From contig JBMYQA010000203.1 of the NCBI GenBank assembly GCA_049600855.1, positions 1 through 11,293 on the forward strand: a stretch of 11,293 nucleotides of DNA, given 5' to 3'. The DNA comes from JBMYQA01 sp049600855 (GTDB lineage: Bacteria; Bacteroidota; Bacteroidia; Cytophagales; Flammeovirgaceae). Under the pieces are notes generated by a model. The model had not been told where the DNA came from. It ran no database searches and was given only the letters and a program-made list of their open reading frames with translations. This document shows positions 6,232-11,293 of this stretch, in pieces; within the stretch, counting starts at the first letter, position 1; each line of letters opens with the position of its first letter. A program made the position numbers and the translations under genes.

Positions 6232-6603
6232 ATGAGTACCGTAAAAACAGTTGATCTTACAGCACAGGTGGAAGAATTAAATCGCATGATTCAATCAGGG
6301 CAAGTATTGGAAGCCTTCGAAAAGTTTTATGCAGAAGATGTAGTGATGCAGGAAAATGAAAATGAGCCTACTACGGGTAAAGCCGCTTGTAGACTGCACG
6401 AAGAGGCTTTTGTGAATGGAATTCAAGAGTTCCGAAAAGGGAATGTGAAAAATGTAATCATCAGTGATGGGATTACGGTAGTAGAATGGGAATTTGACTT
6501 CACGCATAAAGATTGGGGAGTTCGCAACTACACACAAATAGCCGTTCAACGCTGGAATGACGAAGGGCAGATTGTTTCAGAGAAGTTCTATTACAACAGT
6601 TAA
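6232..6603 (+). CDS. SnoaL-like / NTF2-fold protein
   Basis: A 123-residue cytoplasmic protein without a signal peptide. The N-terminal helix (LTAQVEELNRMIQSGQVLEAF) is followed by FYAEDVVMQENENEPTTGKAA, the usual opening of SnoaL-like folds, then curved beta strands ending in VVEWEFDF, YTQIAVQRWNDEGQIVSEKFYY. The length is typical for a single NTF2-like domain. Members bind small hydrophobic ligands or act as cyclases or isomerases; many are unassigned, and no catalytic residue set can be claimed here. The gene is 42 bases upstream of yceI on the same strand, which suggests co-transcription. Two FNR-type sites upstream suggest control by the regulator at 5465. The ATG at 6232 follows an A-rich stretch, as is usual for this group. 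Confidence 0.8.
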   Translation: MSTVKTVDLTAQVEELNRMIQSGQVLEAFEKFYAEDVVMQENENEPTTGKAACRLHEEAFVNGIQEFRKGNVKNVIISDGITVVEWEFDFTHKDWGVRNYTQIAVQRWNDEGQIVSEKFYYNS

Positions 6604-6645
6604 GCAGTTACGCATCACAATACTCAATTTAAAAACTCAATTGAT

Positions 6646-7233
6646 ATGAATACGAAATCATTTTTCTCAATTATAGTGTTACTTTTCATTTCATTAAGTG
6701 TACAAGCACAAACGACTTGGAAAGTTGACCCATCGCACTCCAAAGTTGGATTTGCCGTAAGCCATTTGGTGATATCGGAAGTAGAAGGAGAATTCAAAAC
6801 CTACGAAGCCTCTATTTCGACAAAAAATGAAGATTTTACAGGGGCAAAAATTTCCTTTTCAGTAGATGCCAACTCCATTGACACCGATAGTGAAATGCGA
6901 GACAAGCACTTAAAATCGGAGGATTTTTTCCACATCTCGGCTCATCCCAAATTAACATTTGAGAGCACCAAGTTTAGCAAGAAGGGCAGTAAGTACGTAT
7001 TGGAAGGAAACTTGACGATTCGTGGTGTCAGTAAAAAAGTGAAGTTTAACGTGAGTCATGGAGGCATTGCCAAAGATGGTTACGGAAATGTGCGCGCCGG
7101 TTTTAAGGCCACCACACAAATTAATCGTAAAGATTTTGGCGTTGCTTGGAATGCAAAAACCGAAAACGGTGGATTAACTGTAGGAGAAGAAGTTGACATC
7201 ACCTTGAAGCTGGAATTTATTAAGCAGCAGTAA
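6646..7233 (+). CDS. yceI: YceI-family periplasmic lipid-binding protein
   Basis: A 195-residue exported protein. Residues 1-21 are a signal peptide (hydrophobic run, VQA-Q). The rest is one YceI domain, an elongated beta barrel that in characterised members holds a polyprenyl chain. Visible family signatures are WKVDPSHSKVGFAVSHL (25-41), the DxxxIDTDxxxRDxHLKSxDFF segment in the middle, GNLTIRGVSKKV near 116-127 and INRKDFGVAWN. The length is standard. It probably acts in the periplasm on isoprenoid or other lipid ligands; the actual ligand cannot be read from sequence. The gap to the preceding SnoaL-like gene is 42 bases and holds a small direct repeat (ACTCAATT at 6622 and 6635). A strong terminator follows directly. 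Confidence 0.93.
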   Translation: MNTKSFFSIIVLLFISLSVQAQTTWKVDPSHSKVGFAVSHLVISEVEGEFKTYEASISTKNEDFTGAKISFSVDANSIDTDSEMRDKHLKSEDFFHISAHPKLTFESTKFSKKGSKYVLEGNLTIRGVSKKVKFNVSHGGIAKDGYGNVRAGFKATTQINRKDFGVAWNAKTENGGLTVGEEVDITLKLEFIKQQ

Positions 7234-7241
7234 TTTTTTCC

Positions 7242-7285
7242 AAACTCCTGTTGTGCTCACAAAACAACAGGAGTTTTTCTTTTTA
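7242..7285 (+). terminator. Strong intrinsic terminator after yceI
   Basis: AAACTCCTGTTGT (7242-7254) and ACAACAGGAGTTT (7264-7276) form a perfect 13-pair stem with a nine-base loop, followed by T5-C-T5. It lies nine bases after the yceI stop and 21 bases before the end of the opposing WG-repeat gene. The T-run is on the plus side, so it ends the regulator/SnoaL/yceI unit. Confidence 0.93.
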
Positions 7286-7306
7286 GTGATGAATCTAAAG
7301 CTTTCT

Positions 7307-7852
7307 TTACTCTACTTTTTCCCCTTGTTTATCAATAAAAAACCAAGTTTCGCTCTCCCAAAAAGAATATTCCCCATCCTGTTTAGACGTGCATTCCAAT
7401 GCTACTTTTGCCTTACCATCTTGGAAAGCATAAGCACACGGATATTGTGGGTCAATTACCACTTTTCCATCCATATTGGCAAAACCGATTTTCCCATCCT
7501 TCACCATGCGAAATAAGCCTTCTTGCACATAATCGGGGCCATTATCGTACACAAATACCTCAAAAAGCCTTTTTTCTTTCCGATTGATGCCAATTAAACC
7601 TTCCTGACTAGCTACAATGGCAAAGGTTTTAAAGGTATCGGTAAAGCAGTAGTCATATTTTCCCATGGCAATTACCGTATCGCCTTTGCTATTTACATAG
7701 CCCTGCAGCCCCGTATCTTCATTTTCCACACGAATTAAAAATGGATCGTCAGCAGCTGGAGTAGGCACAGACTTTTTCGGTTTGGAAGAATCGGTGTTGG
7801 GAGAACAGGCGAAAAGGATTGCAAGTAAAAGGATACAGATATGTTTGTTCAT
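7307..7852 (-). CDS. WG-repeat lipoprotein
   Basis: A 181-residue predicted lipoprotein. The ATG at 7852 places a short signal (CILLLAILFAC) with lipid-attachment Cys16 directly at the N-terminus. The frame stays open upstream to an ATG at 7909, but that would put 19 polar residues before the signal, so it was rejected. A Ser/Pro/Lys linker (17-36) leads into about three degenerate WG repeats: around 48-80 (GYVNSKGDTVI), 83-117 (GLIGINRKEKRLFEV) and 118-152 (GKIGFANMDGKVVIDPQY), plus a last strand (WFFIDKQGEKV). The Trp-Gly pair itself is mostly replaced, but the G-F/Y-x-N-x-x-G-x-x-V-I pattern is clear. Such proteins are common surface or periplasmic lipoproteins of Bacteroidota with no assigned role. 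It is convergent with yceI and divergent from the barrel gene at 8136. Confidence 0.8.
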   Translation of the reverse strand: MNKHICILLLAILFACSPNTDSSKPKKSVPTPAADDPFLIRVENEDTGLQGYVNSKGDTVIAMGKYDYCFTDTFKTFAIVASQEGLIGINRKEKRLFEVFVYDNGPDYVQEGLFRMVKDGKIGFANMDGKVVIDPQYPCAYAFQDGKAKVALECTSKQDGEYSFWESETWFFIDKQGEKVE

Positions 7853-7948
7853 GGATGATGAGTTTAGGTATTTGCTAGTAGATTGTAATAAGTAATGAAA
7901 AATAATCACTTAGACATCATTCTATTTTTTAAAATTAAGCCTGTTTCT

Positions 7949-7956
7949 CAAAGGTA
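7949..7956 (-). promoter_or_regulatory. Candidate -7 box for the WG-repeat lipoprotein
   Basis: On the minus strand this reads TACCTTTG, an exact TAnnTTTG match. It lies 96 bases before the ATG at 7852, implying a leader of roughly 85 bases. No clear -33 TTG is present at the usual distance. The rest of the 283-base gap 7853-8135 is AT-rich and shows nothing else beyond a ten-base palindrome TGTAGCTACA at 8082-8091. Confidence 0.3.
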
Positions 7957-8135
7957 CTAACGTCTTCTCGATTTTGAATATTTCGAAAAGCGATTTTTTA
8001 GGTGGATTTACTCTTTTACAAAAAAAATGAGTGATCATGTTTACCTTTTGCCGGTTTTGACATTATGTATACGCGATGTGATGTAGCTACACAAAACGCT
8101 TCTATACATTTTTACACATTTATTTAAAGAGAACA

Positions 8136-8765
8136 ATGAAATTCATTAAGCACATTTTTACACTATTCATGGTTACATTTTTCTGTTCTGGGGCTTTTGC
8201 TCAAATTAATATTGGAGCACAAGCCTCTTATTTTAGCATGGGATCAGAATCGATTACTAGCCCAGGCCTCGGTATTAGGGGCGAATACGGTATTACAGAA
8301 AAAGCAGCGTTTACTGCTAGTATAAACTATTACTTTGGTACAGAAGAAAACTTATCTTTTACAGCTAGAAGTTCAACCGATCAAATTGAAGTTCCTGTAA
8401 CGCATAACTTATCATTTTTACACGCAAGTATTGGTGCCAAGTATTACATTGCAGGCAATTATGAATCAAATGTAGGGTTTTACGGACTCTTCGGATTAGG
8501 TTTGATGCTAGCTCCTTCTAAACTTTCCTATGGCGACTTTGATCGTTCTACTTACACATTGGATGAGGAATTAGGTAATGAAACCTTACAAAACTTCACG
8601 ATCAATTTAGGCATTGGTTTAGAAAAGAACTTTGAATCTTTCGCCGTTTTTGGGGAAGGGAGAGTAGCATTACCAGCTAATGAACAAAATGGGCAAGCCA
8701 TAGCATTTGAGATTCCAACTTCTACGACACTACAATTAGGCGTAAGAATTCCTATTTCGCAATAA
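8136..8765 (+). CDS. Predicted outer-membrane beta-barrel protein
   Basis: A 209-residue exported protein. Residues 1-22 are a signal peptide (FMVTFFCSGAFA-Q). The mature part is alternating polar/aromatic strands typical of a small eight-stranded barrel: INIGAQASYFSMG, GLGIRGEYGITEKAAFTASINYYFG, LSFLHASIGAKYYIAG, VGFYGLFGLGLMLAP, FTINLGIGLEKNF, SFAVFGEGRVALP, TLQLGVRIPI. This resembles the OMP_b-brl/porin-like families common in Bacteroidota. The last residue is Gln rather than the usual terminal aromatic. The role is unknown, either structural or transport in the outer membrane. The ATG at 8136 directly begins the signal peptide. It is followed by its own terminator, so it is probably monocistronic. 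Confidence 0.8.
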   Translation: MKFIKHIFTLFMVTFFCSGAFAQINIGAQASYFSMGSESITSPGLGIRGEYGITEKAAFTASINYYFGTEENLSFTARSSTDQIEVPVTHNLSFLHASIGAKYYIAGNYESNVGFYGLFGLGLMLAPSKLSYGDFDRSTYTLDEELGNETLQNFTINLGIGLEKNFESFAVFGEGRVALPANEQNGQAIAFEIPTSTTLQLGVRIPISQ

Positions 8766-8786
8766 AATAGTTCGTTAATATCAATC

Positions 8787-8836
8787 AAATTCAAGCTTCA
8801 AAACTATTTAAGTTTAAGGCTTGAATTTTTCCTTTT
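8787..8836 (+). terminator. Intrinsic terminator after the barrel gene
   Basis: AAATTCAAGC (8787-8796) pairs perfectly with GCTTGAATTT (8819-8828). The 22-base loop can pair further (TTCAAAAC with GTTTAAG, imperfect). T5-CC-T4 follows. It ends only 18 bases before the next gene's start at 8855. Confidence 0.8.
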
Positions 8837-8854
8837 AAGAACTATCACTTCCTT

Positions 8855-9424
8855 ATGATGAGAGCGACACAACTTATGCTGCTTTTCATGATCTATTTAG
8901 GTGTTGGTTGTAATCCTTATTCTCCTAATAAATACCAAGTGGAAACAACATTGGAAAAACTTCCCTGTTATCAACTACTTATTACATGTATCAAAGATAA
9001 TCCTACCCTTCAAAAGCAATTAATTGAAATTCGAGATTCAAGACTAAAAGGGCCGACAGATGTATATGCTATTGATCGGAAATATAGATTCATAGAATTA
9101 TCAGAGTTTCAGCGAACCCTTCCTAAAAATTGGATAAAAAATTGTAATAAACTGCTAGGTCATCATCACGATTTAAGGGGGATTCGATATATCAACAGCG
9201 ACTTAATTATTATTGAAGTTGATTATTTTGATAGAAGAACACTAGATGAGTATTCAATGGCAGATACTTATGAGTTTCATCGACTTATTTTTGCTAGAGA
9301 ACAGATTAACCGTTCAATGTTTTATGATAAAACAGAAAAGCTTATTTGGAAAAAGGAACTAGAAGATCATTGGATGTATGAGGTGAGTCATCGCAAATAT
9401 TTATACTTTAGTCCTAAAATGTAA
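8855..9424 (+). CDS. Putative lipoprotein of unknown function
   Basis: A 189-residue protein that I do not recognise. The N-terminus MMRATQLMLLFMIYLGVGC is a short hydrophobic signal ending in a weak lipobox (LGVGC, Cys19), so a lipoprotein is likely but not certain. The mature part mixes helices and strands and is rich in Tyr, Asp, Arg and Ile (for example LIIIEVDYFDRRTLDEY); there is no repeat or catalytic motif I can name. It looks more AT-rich than its neighbours. The start could also be the ATG at 8858. Only 18 bases separate it from the preceding terminator, and its stop is four bases before the ATG of the substrate-binding protein, so it is likely co-transcribed and translationally coupled with that gene. 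Confidence 0.7.
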   Translation: MMRATQLMLLFMIYLGVGCNPYSPNKYQVETTLEKLPCYQLLITCIKDNPTLQKQLIEIRDSRLKGPTDVYAIDRKYRFIELSEFQRTLPKNWIKNCNKLLGHHHDLRGIRYINSDLIIIEVDYFDRRTLDEYSMADTYEFHRLIFAREQINRSMFYDKTEKLIWKKELEDHWMYEVSHRKYLYFSPKM

Positions 9425-9428
9425 TGTT

Positions 9429-10205
9429 ATGCCAATAACCCTTATCGACCAAATGAATCGGGAAATCCAAGTTCCCAACACGCCGCAACGCATCATTTCT
9501 TTGGTGCCTTCTCAAACCGAGTTGCTCATCGATTTAGGATTGGAAGATCAATTGATTGGCATCACGAAGTTTTGCATTCATCCAGCAGGTTTAACAAAGA
9601 AGAAGCAAATTATTGGCGGGACCAAAAAATTCCGCTTTGAGGCAATTGATGCTTTGCAGCCTGATTTGATCATTGGAAATAAGGAGGAAAACTATCAGGA
9701 AGGCATTGAACAGCTAGCTCAAAAATACCCCGTTTGGATGAGCGATATTGTGAGTCTGGAAGATGCTTTTCAGATGATGTTGGCTATTGGGGAAATGACG
9801 CATACTACTGGTCAAGCACAAGCACTGGTTGACCAAATTCGGCAAAACTTTCAACAACTTCCGAAATTTCCCAAACAAAAAGCGCTCTACTTCATCTGGC
9901 GAAAGCCATACATGCTCGCTGGCCGAGGAACATTTATCCATACCTTAATGGAAATGGCTAATTTGGAAAATGTCATTCAAGGTGAGCGTTACCCCGCTTT
10001 GGAAATCGAGGCATTACAAGCATTACAGCCAGATACCGTTTTATTATCCTCAGAACCCTATCCCTTCAAAAAGAAACACCTCGAAGAACTTCAAGAGATT
10101 TTTCCCAAAGCCAACATTCAGTTGGTCGATGGAGAATTGTTTTCTTGGTATGGAAGCCGATTGCTACATACTCCTGCTTATTTCAAGGTACTTTTCAATC
10201 AATAA
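9429..10205 (+). CDS. BtuF/FhuD-like helical-backbone metal receptor, no signal peptide
   Basis: A 258-residue protein of the periplasmic-binding-protein-2 fold (two alpha/beta lobes joined by one long helix), the family that carries cobalamin (BtuF) or ferric siderophores (FhuD) to ABC importers. Family signatures are RIISLVPSQTELL (21-33), GGTKKFRFEAIDALQPDLII (63-82), NKEEN (84-88), and near the end ENVIQGERYPAL and FSWYGSRLLHTPAYF. The sequence starts at once with the first beta strand (MPITLIDQMN): no signal peptide or lipobox is present and none can be gained upstream, because the preceding gene ends four bases earlier. It is therefore predicted to be cytoplasmic, which is unusual for an importer component, and no permease or ATPase gene is nearby. 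It lies in a run with TIGR03643 and a DASH cryptochrome. Ligand unknown; corrinoid is the best guess by resemblance. Confidence 0.88.
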   Translation: MPITLIDQMNREIQVPNTPQRIISLVPSQTELLIDLGLEDQLIGITKFCIHPAGLTKKKQIIGGTKKFRFEAIDALQPDLIIGNKEENYQEGIEQLAQKYPVWMSDIVSLEDAFQMMLAIGEMTHTTGQAQALVDQIRQNFQQLPKFPKQKALYFIWRKPYMLAGRGTFIHTLMEMANLENVIQGERYPALEIEALQALQPDTVLLSSEPYPFKKKHLEELQEIFPKANIQLVDGELFSWYGSRLLHTPAYFKVLFNQ

Positions 10206-10209
10206 CCCA

Positions 10210-10232
10210 AACTTTTCGTGCCACAAAAAGTT
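10210..10232 (+). repeat. Small hairpin in the gap between two operon genes
   Basis: AACTTTT (10210-10216) and AAAAGTT (10226-10232) pair around CGTGCCACA. It fills the 35-base gap between the binding-protein stop and the next ATG. It is AT-rich and weak, with no T-run after it. It could modulate mRNA stability, or be chance. Confidence 0.25.
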
Positions 10233-10240
10233 GTTGGAGC

Positions 10241-10531
10241 ATGAAAGTCATCGAAAAGTATCAGCTATCTGCAACCGATATTGATCGAGTTGTGAACATG
10301 GCTTGGGAAGATCGTACCCCTTTTGAAGCTATTCAAGCACAATTTGGATTAAAAGAAGCAGAAGTCATTTCTTTAATGAAACATGAAATGACATTGAAGA
10401 ACTGGAAAAAGTGGCGTGCGCGTGTGCAAGGACGTAAAACAAAACACCGTAAGCTTCGCGATAAAGACGTATTGCGTTTCAAATCGAACGCACAACGGAT
10501 TATTACCACTCATCGAATTCCAAAACGATAA
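10241..10531 (+). CDS. TIGR03643 / DUF2805 family small protein
   Basis: A 96-residue, strongly basic cytoplasmic protein. It carries the family's hallmark stretch MAWEDRTPFEAIQAQFGLKE (residues 19-38), followed by EAEVISLMKHEM and WKKWRARVQGRKTKH, ending in an Arg/Lys-rich tail. The N-terminal half resembles a short helix-turn-helix (FEAIQAQFGLKEAEVISLMK), and the basic C-terminus would suit nucleic-acid binding, but no function is established to my knowledge. The ATG at 10241 was chosen because family homology begins there; the frame is open to an ATG at 10145, but that extension overlaps the preceding gene and looks like its shadow. It is 35 bases after the binding-protein gene and 22 bases before the cryptochrome start. 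Confidence 0.88.
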   Translation: MKVIEKYQLSATDIDRVVNMAWEDRTPFEAIQAQFGLKEAEVISLMKHEMTLKNWKKWRARVQGRKTKHRKLRDKDVLRFKSNAQRIITTHRIPKR

Positions 10532-10553
10532 GCACTGTTTTTATTTATTAGCC

Positions 10554-11293
10554 ATGTCTCCATCTCACACATCACTCGTTTGGTTTAGAAATGACCTGCG
10601 TATAGCCGATAATCATTCATTGCTCCACGCGATTAAAAGTCCTCATCAGGTCATTGGATTGTATTGCTTTGATCCTCGCCACTTTGCGGAAACAAGCTTT
10701 GGGTTTCGCAAAACGGAAAAGTTTCGAGCCAAGTTTTTACTAGAAACGGTAGCTGGACTGAAACAAAACCTGGAACAATTAGGAATTCCATTATTAGTTT
10801 ATGTTGCACAGCCTGAAAACGTAATTCCGCGATTAGTTGGGCAATACCACATTAAGCAGGTGTTTTCTCAAAAGGAATGGACAAGTGAAGAAGAAACGGT
10901 TTACCAAAACGTGAAAGCAGCAGTGCCTCCTAAAATTCTGTTTCATGAAGTCTACGATCAATTCCTTTATCATCCTGCTGATGTTCCTTTCGAAGTGCAG
11001 AAACTTCCAAACGTCTTCACCAATTTCAGGAAGAAATGTGAAAAATATGCGAGTGTAAAATCCATCGAATCACTTCCTCAAATTGAGCAAAAGCCCATTT
11101 CAAATCCAACTACTCTGCCTACCTTACCAGACTTGGGTTTTCAGGAATTTCAAGTAGATCGTCGAACTGCTTTCCCATTTAAAGGCGGAGAAAATGAAGC
11201 TTTAGCGCGCTTAGAATCTTATTTCTTTGAGACTCAAAAGCTCGCATATTATAAAAAGACACGAAATGGACTTTTAGGAACCGACTACAGTTC
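10554..11293 (+). CDS. DASH-type cryptochrome/photolyase, 3' end outside the window
   Basis: First 246 codons of a flavoprotein of the cryptochrome/photolyase family. DASH members bind FAD and a methenyltetrahydrofolate antenna and repair cyclobutane dimers in single-stranded or looped DNA. The N-terminal antenna domain is evident (SLVWFRNDLRIADNHSLL at 7-24; VIGLYCFDPRHF; FGFRKTEKFRAKFLLE). Further on are VFTNFRKKCEK, FKGGENEALARLESYFF (209-225) and TRNGLLGTDYS (236-246), which lead into the FAD-binding domain and are most like the DASH subgroup. The FAD pocket and tryptophan electron chain lie beyond the window. The ATG at 10554 is 22 bases after the TIGR03643 gene, so it is probably in one transcript with it and with the binding protein. 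Subgroup assignment is by motif memory, not alignment. Confidence 0.92.
   Translation, partial: MSPSHTSLVWFRNDLRIADNHSLLHAIKSPHQVIGLYCFDPRHFAETSFGFRKTEKFRAKFLLETVAGLKQNLEQLGIPLLVYVAQPENVIPRLVGQYHIKQVFSQKEWTSEEETVYQNVKAAVPPKILFHEVYDQFLYHPADVPFEVQKLPNVFTNFRKKCEKYASVKSIESLPQIEQKPISNPTTLPTLPDLGFQEFQVDRRTAFPFKGGENEALARLESYFFETQKLAYYKKTRNGLLGTDYS

Noticed and set aside
6622..6642. ACTCAATT direct repeat (13-base period) before yceI as a regulator site
   Set aside because: Two eight-base AT-rich copies in a 42-base intra-operon gap are easily chance; there is no link to a known site.
7253..7587. Plus-strand open frames opposite the WG-repeat gene
   Set aside because: They are antisense shadows of a clear lipoprotein gene and begin inside the yceI terminator; there is no family resemblance.
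7853..7909. Longer start for the WG-repeat lipoprotein
   Set aside because: It would place 19 polar residues before a normal lipoprotein signal; the ATG at 7852 puts the signal at the N-terminus.
8082..8091. TGTAGCTACA palindrome as an operator of the barrel gene
   Set aside because: A ten-base palindrome alone is too common to support a call, and no promoter element is aligned with it.
10145..10240. N-terminal extension of the TIGR03643 gene to an upstream ATG
   Set aside because: The extra 32 residues overlap the binding-protein gene in another frame, have shadow-like composition, and the family homology begins at the ATG at 10241.
9970..10284. Open frame of 104 codons overlapping the binding-protein and TIGR03643 genes
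   Set aside because: It lies out of frame within two well-supported genes and its translation has no recognisable features.
1..11293. CRISPR array, tRNA or rRNA genes, insertion sequence or phage genes
   Set aside because: Neither strand showed regularly spaced repeats, cloverleaf-like arms, transposase-like frames or target duplications.

Overview
The window reads as a chromosomal segment of a Bacteroidota bacterium, probably a marine Cytophagales or Flavobacteriales type. Base composition is AT-rich and genes almost never carry a Shine-Dalgarno sequence. Matches to the Bacteroidota -7 box TAnnTTTG occur, and there are many lipoproteins and short Crp/Fnr-like regulators that end just after the recognition helix. 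The families present (S9B dipeptidyl peptidase, WG-repeat lipoprotein, OmpA/barrel-like protein, YceI, TIGR03643, DASH cryptochrome) fit this group. Species cannot be named from sequence alone. No tRNA, rRNA, CRISPR array, transposase or phage gene was seen.

Layout. Bases 1-212 hold an open minus-strand frame that may be the 5' end of a gene running off the left edge. A secreted DPP-IV-type peptidase (278-2527, +) faces a Crp/Fnr-like regulator (2603-3175, -) across a shared hairpin. Upstream of that regulator, on the same strand, is a 545-residue lipoprotein (3401-5038, -). Its whole mature part after a short coiled coil is two diverged copies of one domain of about 230 residues, which I do not recognise. 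A 426-base gap with three strong hairpins separates it from a second, divergent Crp/Fnr-like regulator (5465-6052, +).

The second regulator has the FNR-type DNA-reading residues (E-x-x-S-R). Just downstream of it lies a perfect FNR-type site, TTGAT-N4-ATCAA, followed by a SnoaL/NTF2-like protein (6232-6603) and an exported YceI lipid-binding protein (6646-7233). These three genes look like one small regulatory unit closed by a very strong terminator. Then come a WG-repeat lipoprotein (7307-7852, -) and, divergently, a predicted outer-membrane barrel (8136-8765, +) with its own terminator.

The right end (8855-11293, +) is a compact same-strand run: an orphan putative lipoprotein, a BtuF-like substrate-binding-fold protein without a signal peptide, a TIGR03643/DUF2805 protein, and the first 246 codons of a DASH-type cryptochrome/photolyase cut by the window edge. 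The tight packing of the last three suggests co-transcription and possibly a shared light or flavin/cobalamin-related role, which is inference.

The items most worth following up are the duplicated-domain lipoprotein, the regulator/FNR-box/SnoaL/YceI unit, the structured gap before the second regulator, and the signal-less cobalamin-type binding protein next to the cryptochrome.
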